Positions 56,044-64,000 of a DNA stretch of 64,000 nucleotides are shown here, in pieces (position 1 is the first letter of the stretch; the number at the start of each line of letters is the position of its first letter). The stretch spans positions 404,080,790-404,144,789 of the forward strand of contig NC_057811.1 of assembly GCF_018294505.1 (NCBI RefSeq). The letters are read 5' to 3'. Origin of the DNA: Triticum aestivum. Its lineage: Eukaryota; Streptophyta; Magnoliopsida; Poales; Poaceae. Under the pieces are notes generated by a model, which saw only the letters and a program-made list of their open reading frames with translations, did no database searches and had not been told where the DNA came from. Position numbers and translations under genes: made by a program.

Positions 56044-57223
56044 ATGTCCGGATCCGGAGGCCAAGGCAAGTGGATGGTCTCCTCCGTCAAGGAGAAGGAC
56101 ATCACCCAGCTTCGGGCGGCCGGGTATCTGGCGAAAGGAATCGCCCACCGTCTGCCCACCAAGGGGCAAGTCATCCCTACCCCGAAGCCTACTGAGAGGG
56201 TAGTTTTCCTCCCTCACTTCGTCCGCGGTTGGGGTTTCCACTTCACCCCATCATCCGCGGACTGATGTACTATTACGAGCTAGATTTCCATGATCTAGCC
56301 CCGAACTCCTTCCTCAACATCTCGGCATTCATTGTCGTGTGCGAGGCCTTCCTCCGCATCCAGCCCCACTTCGTCCTATGGCTCAAGGTCTTCAATGTGA
56401 AGCCGAAGGTTGTGGATGGTCAGCACGCGGAGTGCGGAGGCGCCATGGTGAGCAAGATGCCCAACGTCACTAGGCCCACAGGCACTTTTGTGGAGACTGT
56501 CAAAGAGTGGCAGAAGCAGTGGTTCTACATCACAGAGCCACGCGGCGCCACTTGGGCGGCGGCTCCCGAGTTTAAGGCCGGAGCTCCAATGCGGCTCACC
56601 TCCTGGAAGGAGAAGGGCCCCGATTGGTCGGCGTCAAACGAGCTGATAGCGCTGCAAACGTGCATTTAGAGTATGGTGGATAAAAAACATCAAGCTCGTC
56701 GACGTGATCCAGGTGATGCTGGTTCGCCGGATTCTCCCCTGCCAAAGCCAAAGCTTTCCTTTATGGGAATTCGATCCAGAGAAGCACTAGACCCTGGGAG
56801 GGCTCTTCGGAACTACTCACGATGATGCCTGGAAGTTGCTCTTCAAGGGCAACGAGAAGCCGCCGGTCATAGATTCGAACCTTGGGCACGATCACACTCA
56901 TCCCGCCAATGCGGTAAGTTCTCCTTTTCTCAAGGCATACCTTCCACTTGTCTATTCAAGGAGGATGCCTAATCTTTGCTGTATTTTTTCAGGTGTGGAC
57001 GGAGAGAGCGGAGCGGATCCAGAGTTCGGCTCTGCTGCCCGAAGAGCCAGTCATCTCGCTCCTGGCAAAGATGCTGGTTCCGGTGCCCTATCGGCCGCCG
57101 GAAAAGAAGGCCAAGGGGGCCAAAGGTGGCCCCCGTCGCAAGGGTGCTTCGGACATGACGTCCGAAGACGAGGTGACCCTTTCCTCCGCCGCTGAGGACG
57201 AGGAGGAGGAGGAGGAGAACAGC
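56044..57223 (+). pseudogene. Antisense gene of the Tat-like element, second copy, truncated
   Basis: ATG is present at 56044 (MSGSGGQGKWMVSSVKEKDI). The same domain as in 25009-25872 follows (GFPLHPIIRGLMYYYELDFH, LNISAFIVVCEAFLRI), with one extra base near 56230 and a TAG at about 56667. Intron 1 is conserved: donor GGTAAGTTCT near 56911, acceptor TTTTTTCAG near 56993, same phase. Exon 2 (VWTERAERIQSSALLPEEP, then basic and acidic runs) is cut at 57223. Everything from intron 2 onwards is missing. Confidence 0.8.
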
Positions 57224-57515
57224 TGTCAGGACCCCGATTCCAAGTCACATCGATATAGCCGGTAACACCTCATATCACTTTGCGGCCTCACGCACGGTAT
57301 TACCACGGGTGTCGCCTTACCATGGCCCGGGACCGTTTGCGCCTTTTGGCTCACGTATATGATAGTGTTGCTAGCATCCATATGACAGAGAACCCGGGCC
57401 GACATGACTAGTCGTGAACCCAAAGTGGCACTAACTTACGGGGACAGGCATACATGAATCAACATCGAGCATGTCGGTCAGCAGCGTGCGAATCCGGGCT
57501 GTAGCACTGGGCTAA

Positions 57516-57686
57516 CAGGACTCCGGTGAACCGGGCTGTAGCAGGCTAGGCAGGACTCGGGATGTCACCGCGTGACATTTCCCCGAAGGGACAGACACAG
57601 GAACGAAATGAATCACATGTCGGTTAGTTAAGTGTTCTGGGGCAGTAGTGCTCGGCTAGCAGGACTCCGGTGAACCGGGCTGTAGC
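57516..57686. repeat. 27-bp direct repeat pair
   Basis: CAGGACTCCGGTGAACCGGG plus CTGTAGC occurs at 57516-57542 and 57660-57686. Within it CCGG(T/G)..CCGG gives a small inverted core. A shorter relative (CCGGGCTGTAGCA) lies at 57494. Confidence 0.75.
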
Positions 57687-60151
57687 GGACTACTATGGCT
57701 CATGGAAGCACAAGACTACATTTCCCCATAAGAGAGGCTACCAAGGATAAACAACTAGGTTGTCGGATCCCATACATACCAAGCATTTCAATCATACACA
57801 CAATATGCTCGATATGTGTAAATACAACATGGCATCACAACAAAACTCTATGACTCAAAGTATTTATTCATTAGGCTCCGAAGAGCCAGATATTACAAAC
57901 ATGGGTCTCATGACCCAACATACAGAGCATACAAGCAACAAGCGGAAGCATGAACATGTCTGAGTACAGACAACTACAAATGAAAAAGGCTCAGAAGCCT
58001 GACTATCCAGAAGACCCTCCCAAGGGTACAAGATCGTAGCTGAGGTAACAAGCTAAACGTCGGAGTCCACGCGGAACTACTAGTGAGACTGAAGTCTCTC
58101 TGCAAAACATAAAATAAGCAAACGTGAGTAAAAATGTACCCAGCAAGACTTACATCAGAACTAGCTACATATGCATCGGTATCAATAAAGGGGGTGGTGG
58201 AGTTTGACTGCAGCAAGCCAGCTTTGACTCGGTGGCTATCCTGAACTACGACTACAAGTAACTCTTTCGAGGTGGCGCACACGAGTCCACATATTCACCA
58301 TATCAATACACCACTATGGATCCACTCCCGTCTCCCTACGAGAACGCTATCCATAGCACTCACGCTTATCTTGCGCATTTTAGAGTATCCACTTTCACTT
58401 GGCTATGAACTGTACAGGCAACCCAGAAGTCCTTTTCCGCGGACACGGCTGTTCTAATAGATGATGTTAACCCTGCAGGGGTGTACTTCCTCACACACGC
58501 TCTCGCCACTTACCACCATGTACACGTCGTGTATCTCGGCAACCTTCAAGCGGAAGCCTGGCGAGGGAGTCGGCCACGACCTGACTAACCACACAAGTCT
58601 CTAGTCCAGGTTTATCGCCTATTCGGGTTCCATCCGCAAGGAGATCCGGCCGGGGTGTCGCTCACGGCCCCAAACGATGTGTGCAGGGTTCCCAAGCCCA
58701 CCTTGATGGATGGATCTACGCTTGGTACACCGTGCCACGGTGCCTAGTCTGTCCCAAGCCCACCTGTACCGGGTACCACTTGGTAGACTACTAACACTAC
58801 CGACAAACACCAGAAACTAGTTGCAACTCCTGGACAGAGATCAGGTTGATTAATAAGTCGAGAGAGCTTGGAGCGCCCAGAGCCCAATGTGTGGTAGTAA
58901 CTGTTCATGGATCACAAACACAGAACTCAGTTCCTGAGGACGGCTGCAATGAGACAACCCACCATGTACTCCTACATGGCCTCTCATCGCTACCTTTACC
59001 AAATCGTGTTCACACACTTAGCTCTCAGCAGTAGGACATGTTCACCACATTCCAATTCATCCCCGATGAATCAGACCTGACTCAACTCTAAGCAATAGAA
59101 GACATGACAAAAAAGCATGAATGAGTAGGCACATCAGGGCTCAAACAACTCCTACTCATTCTAGTGGGTTTCATCTATTTACTGTGGCAATGACAGGTCA
59201 TGCAGAGGAAAGGGGTTCAGCTACCGCAACATGTAACAGTTGAATCGTTGTTGTCCTAATGCAGTAAAAGAGAGCAGGAGCGAGAGAGTGGGATTGTATC
59301 GGAATGAACAAGGGGGTTTTGCTTGCCTGGCACTTCTGAAGATGGCATTGAGTCTTCATCAGTGTCAACGATCACAACGTCGGAACAACGTCTACCGAGG
59401 AGGGAACAACACCGGCAACAGAGAAGAAACACGATCAATGCAATGCACAATATGATGCACGATCATGACATGGCGATATGCTGTGATTTGAGCTAATGCA
59501 GCTAAGAACAGAAGGGTTTGAGCTTATTTGAACCAAAGATTCAAATTCAAACTCAAACCATGAATTTATAAAGTGCATTATCATGTTTTGATATGAACAG
59601 CAACGTTAAGTTGTTTACACATGCATGAAACCAGTGCATATGGATAGATTGGATTTTTCTGATCATTTTTCATATATAACTTATTTCATTTGGAGTTACG
59701 GTTTATTTTCTATGATTTTTAGAAGTTTAGGACATTTCCTGAATTAAATAAATCATTTAGATTTACTTAAATCCAGAAAAGCATTTATGACATCACCACT
59801 GCGTCACCGTGATGTCAGCCAGTCAACAGGGTGGGTCCAGGTCAAACCTGACTAGTGGGTCCCACTGGTCAGTCTCACGGTGCTAGCTCGAGTCACAGAC
59901 AGGTGGGACCGGTCAACGGCCACGTCAGCAAAGTCAATGCTGACGCGTGGGTCCAGCAGAGTTAGACTAATTCTAACTAATTCCATTAACTGGTTAAATA
60001 AGCCGGTGGGGCCCGTCTGTCAAGTGACGGTGGGGTTTAAATTAGCGGCGTCATTAGGCTCTAATGACGGCCACGTCGGCAATCGCCGGAGCCTGGCTGG
60101 CGGCGACCAAATCGACGGCGGCGCGGCTCGGATTTGTGCTACGGGCGATGG

Positions 60152-60825
60152 TAGGGATGGCAATGGGTCGGGTTGAACAATATCAAATCCATATCCATAT
60201 CCATGAAGACAGTCTTTGCCCGCCCATGAAAAAATCCATGGGTGAAAAATTGTGTCCATGTCCAAATCCGATGGATATCCATATCCACTGGATATCCATT
60301 GGGTCCTCTCGAGATATATAAATAAGACTTAACACAATATTAACATAAACTCTTCCATTCTTCACCTCGTGGCAGGCTAGGCTTCATTTATGGTAAATCA
60401 ACATCCAGTAACAACCTAAGATCATTTAGTATTTTTCGAACATATGAGAATGATGAGTCATTTAAGAGGGATATAAAAATAAGGGAAGGGGTGTTGGAGT
60501 ATGTTAGGGAGGGGATTGACTGTCAACTTATAAAAGTTACGATGGGGATTGTGTAATTTCTTATGCATGTTTTAGATAAAAAAATGTAAATTTGTCATGG
60601 GACATGTGAACGTGGGGCAGGGATATCAGATTTTTTCCCATTAAGTCATACTATCGGGTTGGGTTTGGGTATATCCATGGGTACAAGATTATATCCATGC
60701 CCTACCCACGAACAACCGGGTCGGGTTTGGGCGCCGCCCGTGGACACAAAAGCATATCCAAACCCTATCCATTCGGGTCAGATATCCATGGATATCCATG
60801 TCTATGGATAAAATTGCCATCCTTA
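60152..60825. mobile_element. Non-autonomous hAT element (674 bp, perfect 8-bp duplication)
   Basis: TAGGGATGGCAAT at the left pairs with ATTGCCATCCTTA at the right (one mismatch over 13). GGCGATGG is duplicated exactly at 60144-60151 and 60826-60833. Both are hallmarks of hAT (Ac/Ds-like) transposons. The interior is AT-rich, with GGATATCCAT-type repeats near each end and no transposase. Confidence 0.93.
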
Positions 60826-61568
60826 GGCGATGGTTTGGCGTGCGGTTTGAGGCTACAGGTAGCTGGGGGTGCGGCGCATCTAGAGGTGGCGGCGGAGGGA
60901 GCTGGGGTGGCCGGAGCTTGCCGGAACGGAGCTCGCGGCGGTGGCCGGAGTTTGGAACTCGGGGAAAACGGCGTTGCGGAGCACAGGCGAGCAAGGTAAA
61001 GCGCTGCGCAGCCTCCTGGGGTCACCAGGAGCTCGGTGAGGTGCACGGGCGCGACCCGTTCGAGCTCGGGCCATGGCGGCGACAAGGCCGGGCGGCGGTG
61101 AGCTTCTGGCATGGCGGGGATCAATGGCTGCGGCATGAGTTCGACGAGGGGAGCAGGGGGTAAGTGGTTAGGGGCTCACAGCGATGACGAGGGGACGCTC
61201 GTCGAGGTCGGGGACGTTCCGGAGCCGACGAATTTGACAGAGATGGCCGGCGGTCCTGAGGTTGAAGAAGGCATCGATGGCAGTGTTGCGGTGAAATCCG
61301 GATTGCGTGGCTCGTCGAGGAGATGCTTCTCGTCCTTGCGGAGCTATTGGTCACGGTGGTTGGGCTAGGGGATGGCCGTGGCTGCGGCGGTGCTCGTCGG
61401 CGTGTAGCGGGGTGTTCGGGCGCGCTGCAGAGAGAGTGCAAAGGCGGTGAAAGGGCGAGGGAGTGGGGGAGAGGGACCGGGGTGGCGCGTGGCGTCGTCC
61501 AGACGCGTTGGCGAGGCCAGCAAGGAGGCAGGACGTGGAGCTTGGTTTCGGGCGCGTCGACACGGCGT

Positions 61569-62988
61569 TGATACGTCTCCGTCGTATCTACTTTTCCAAA
61601 CACTTTTGCTCTTGTTTTGGACTCTAACTTGCATGATTTTAATGGAACTAACCCAGACTGACGATGTTTTCAGCAGACTTTCCATGGTGTTATTAATGTG
61701 CAGAAACAAAAGTTCTCGGAATGACCTGAAACTCCACGGAACATCTATTTGGAAAATAAGAAAAATACTGGAAGAAAAATCGACGTCAGGGGGCCCACAC
61801 CCTGTCCACGAGGGTGGGGGGCGCGCCTACACCCCAGGGCGCGCCCCCTACCTCGTGGGCCCCCTGACGCTCCACCGACCTCAACTCCCACTCCATACAT
61901 TCACTTTCGGGGACAAAAAAATCAGAGAGAAGGATTCATCACGTTTTACGATACGGAGCCGCCGCCAAGCCCTAAAACCTCTCGGGAGGGCTGATCTGGA
62001 GTCCGTTCGGGGCTCCGGAGAGGGGGATTCGTCGTCGTCGTCGTCATCAACCATCCTCCATCACCAATTTCATGATGCTCACCGCCGTGCGTAGTAATTC
62101 CATCGTAGGCTTGCTGGACGGTGATGGGTTGGATGAGATCTATCATGTAATCGAGTTAGTTTTTTTAGGGTTTGATCCCTAGTATCCACTATGTTCGAAG
62201 ATTGATATTGCTATGACTTTGCTATGCTTAATGCTTGTCACTAGGGCCCGAGTGCCATGATTTCAGATCTGAACCTATTATGTTTTCATGAATATATGTG
62301 AGTTCTTGATCCTATCTTGCAAGTCTATAGTCACCTACTATGTGTTATGATCCGGCAACCCCAAAGTGACAATAATCGGGACCACTCCCGGTGATGACCA
62401 TAGTTTGAGGAGTTCATGTATTCACTATGTGCTAATGCTTTGTTCCGGTACTCTATTAAAAGGAAGCCTTAATATCCCTTAGTTTCCATTAGGACCCCGC
62501 TGCCACGGGAGGGTAGGACAAAAGATGTCATGCAAGTTCTTTTCCATAAGCACGTATGACTATATTCGGAATACATGCCTACATTACATTGATGAATTGG
62601 AGCTAGTTCTGTGTCACCCTATGTTATGACTGTTACATGATGAACCGCATCCGGCATAATTCTCCATCACCGATCCAATGCCTACGAGCTTTTCATATAT
62701 TGTTCTTCGCTTATTTACTTTTCTGTTGCTACTTTTACAATCACTACAAAACACCAAAAATATTACTTTTGCTACCGTTACTTTTGTTACCGTTACCACT
62801 ACTATCATACTACTTTGCTACTAAATACTTTGCTGCAGATACTAAGTTATCCAGGTGTGGTTGAATTGACAACTCAACTGCTAATACTTGAGAATATTCT
62901 TTGGCTCCCCTTGTGTCGAATCAATAAATTTGGGTTGAATACTCTACCCTCGAAAACTGTTGCGATCCCCTATACTTGTGGGTTATCA
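61569..62988 (+). repeat. 5' LTR of Gypsy element C
   Basis: It is 1420 bp, from TGATACGTCTCCGTCG to TTGTGGGTTATCA. The same end word is seen in the fragment at 18912. ORFs inside it (61447-62094, 62637-62864) are LTR shadows. Confidence 0.9.
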
Positions 62989-62999
62989 AGACTATTTTC

Positions 63000-63017
63000 T
63001 GGCGCCGTTGCCGGGGA
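63000..63017 (+). other. Primer-binding site (tRNA-Asp type)
   Basis: TGGCGCCGTTGCCGGGGA lies 11 bases after the LTR and is the usual plant Gypsy primer site attributed to tRNA-Asp. Confidence 0.8.
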
Positions 63018-63066
63018 GCATAGCTCTATTCTTTGAGTCACTTGGGATTTATATCTGCTGGTCACT

Positions 63067-64000
63067 ATGAAGAACTTGAAAGACGCTAAGACAACAATTT
63101 ATCCCTCAACTACGAGGGGAGGTAAGGAACTGCCATCTAGCTCTGCACTTGATTCACCTTCTGTTTTGAGTAAGCTTGCGACACCTAAACCTGCTTCTGC
63201 TATTCGTTCTGATATGTCGCATGTTATTGATGATGCCACTTCTGTTATGCATGATACTTATGGTGAAACTACTTTCATGCTTGATACTACTGTGCCACTT
63301 AGTGAATTTCTTGATGAACAAATTGCTAGGGTTAGAGAGAAAGAAATTATTGAAACTGATTATATAGATGAAAGTGATGATGAAGACTCACCTGTTATTC
63401 CTGAGGGTTATGTTTTTGAAAAAGAAGCCGCTTTAGCTATTTTAGCTTGCAAAGATAGATATGAACTCAAGAGGTTATTAGCTAAATGGAAGCAGCAATC
63501 TCTTAGTGCTAGAATGAAACCTGACCCTGCTTTTGCTACTTCACCTATCTGTGTTACTGATAAGGATTATGAATTCTCTGTTGATCCTAATATAATTACT
63601 TTGGTTGAATCTGATCCTTTTCATGGCTATGAATCTGAAACTGTTGTGGCACATCTTACTAAATTAAATGATATAGCCACCCTGTTCACTAATGATGAGA
63701 GAACACACTACCTTTATATCCTTAAAATATTTCCGTTCTCATTAAAGGGTGATGCTAAGATATGGTTTAATTCTCTTGATCCTGGTTGTGTGCGTAGTCC
63801 CCAGCGTATGATTTATTACTTGTCTGCTAAATATTTCCCTGCTCATAAGAAACAAGCTGCTTTGAGGGAAATATACAATTTTGTACAAATTGAAGAAGAG
63901 AGTCTCCCACAAGCTTGGGGGAGGCTTCTTAAGTTACTTAATGCTTTGCCTGATCATCCTCTTAAGAAAAATGAAATACTTGATATCTTTTATAATGGAC
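63067..64000 (+). CDS. Gypsy gag, open to the window edge (partial)
   Basis: From ATG 63067 the frame is open for 311 codons to base 64000 with no stop. The first ~140 residues are acidic with repeated Asp/Glu patches. A retrotransposon gag core follows: HLTKLNDIATLFTNDE, LKIFPFSLKGDAKIWFNSLD, YLSAKYFPAHKKQAALREIY and a LPQAWGRLLKLLNALPDHPL end. It would form virus-like particles in the cytoplasm. Because it has no stop inside the window it is easy to miss. The 63-aa frame at 63176-63367 is its shadow. Confidence 0.88.
   Translation, partial: MKNLKDAKTTIYPSTTRGGKELPSSSALDSPSVLSKLATPKPASAIRSDMSHVIDDATSVMHDTYGETTFMLDTTVPLSEFLDEQIARVREKEIIETDYIDESDDEDSPVIPEGYVFEKEAALAILACKDRYELKRLLAKWKQQSLSARMKPDPAFATSPICVTDKDYEFSVDPNIITLVESDPFHGYESETVVAHLTKLNDIATLFTNDERTHYLYILKIFPFSLKGDAKIWFNSLDPGCVRSPQRMIYYLSAKYFPAHKKQAALREIYNFVQIEEESLPQAWGRLLKLLNALPDHPLKKNEILDIFYNG

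Larger units (their letters stand above)
54272..57223 (-). mobile_element. Second Tat-like element copy, arranged around one LTR
   Basis: Left of the LTR (55022-55500) lie the leader ORF and gag start on minus. Right of it lie the PPT and the antisense gene. An ordinary element has LTRs only at its outside, so here one LTR joins the 5' part of one unit to the 3' part of another. The left boundary at 54272 meets Harbinger DNA; the right boundary at 57223 is cut by the LTR-type repeat starting TGTCAGGACCCC. Confidence 0.8.
57224..61568 (+). mobile_element. LTR-retrotransposon-type repeat, starts TGTCAGGACCCC
   Basis: The abrupt TGTCAGGACCCCGATTCC at 57224, inside exon 2 of the antisense gene, looks like an LTR start; 57219-57223 (ACAGC) would be the target copy. 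The body is non-coding: AT-rich to about 59.8 kb, then GC-rich to 61.5 kb. I recognise it as a dispersed Triticeae repeat but cannot name it. It contains the hAT element 60152-60825 and is ended by the Gypsy LTR at 61569. Whether all 3.7 kb is one LTR is inference. Confidence 0.5.
61569..64000 (+). mobile_element. Gypsy retrotransposon C, 5' part (continues past the window)
   Basis: It comprises the LTR 61569-62988, the primer site 63000-63017 and an open gag from 63067 to the edge. The target would be GGCGT (61564-61568); the right side is not visible. It interrupts the GC-rich repeat to its left. Confidence 0.9.

Noticed and set aside
60697..61603. Several GC-rich ORFs on both strands
   Set aside because: They overlap each other in all frames within repeat DNA, lack domains, and some cross the hAT boundary.
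1..64000. tRNA, rRNA, organelle-derived or bacterial-type features
   Set aside because: I looked for cloverleaf ends, rRNA words and compact operons and saw none. Only tRNA-complementary primer sites of retroelements are present.

Overview
The window reads as nuclear DNA of a Triticeae grass (wheat, Aegilops or barley relatives). The main evidence is long Copia LTRs of the BARE1/WIS/Angela type, Gypsy LTRs with the TGATACGTCTCC start, Stowaway MITEs with CTCCCTCCGT ends, a CACTA terminus, and GC-rich plant genes with GT-AG introns. About nine tenths of it is transposable elements, many nested with readable target-site duplications (TSDs). Family names are from memory of these repeats and are tentative; structures are read from the sequence. 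No database was searched.

Layout. 1-6195: an uncertain 172-aa coiled-coil ORF, then a repeat-rich stretch (foldback hairpin, a ~720-bp tandem duplication, subterminal arrays) ending in a CACTA terminus at 6195. 6196-18312: the 3' part of a Gypsy element split by an 8.5-kb decayed Copia element (6938-15455). 18313-19920: two LTR fragments. 20.8-21.9 kb: a LINE fragment and two MITEs. 22.1-42.4 kb: a 5'-truncated LINE, split by a Tat-like Gypsy element (23988-41860, TSD ccggc, true orientation minus), itself split by a BARE1/WIS-like Copia element (32245-40988, TSD gaggc). 42.6-46.8 kb: the only clear host gene island, an unusual NAC-domain gene (+) convergent with an eight-exon methyltransferase gene (-). 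47877-53821: a nearly full-length LINE (-) with a 15-bp TSD, inserted next to a PIF/Harbinger transposase remnant. 54272-57223: a second Tat-like copy arranged around one shared LTR. 57224-61568: LTR-type repeat DNA with a 674-bp hAT element inside. 61569-64000: the 5' end of another Gypsy element whose gag is open to the window edge.

The most interesting signal is in the Tat-like element. Opposite to gag, between gag-protease and the 3' LTR, it carries a gene with a plant 'putative gypsy-type transposon' domain, a coiled coil and five apparent GT-AG introns. Because it is antisense to the genomic RNA, its introns would survive retrotransposition. The element has gag and protease but no reverse transcriptase or integrase, so it would depend on enzymes from elsewhere. 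Two diverged copies also share a 47-codon leader ORF ending at the same in-frame TAG before gag.

Host genes: the NAC protein would be a nuclear transcription factor with an unorthodox DNA-binding half. The methyltransferase looks plastid-targeted. Nothing suggests they act together beyond their tail-to-tail placement.
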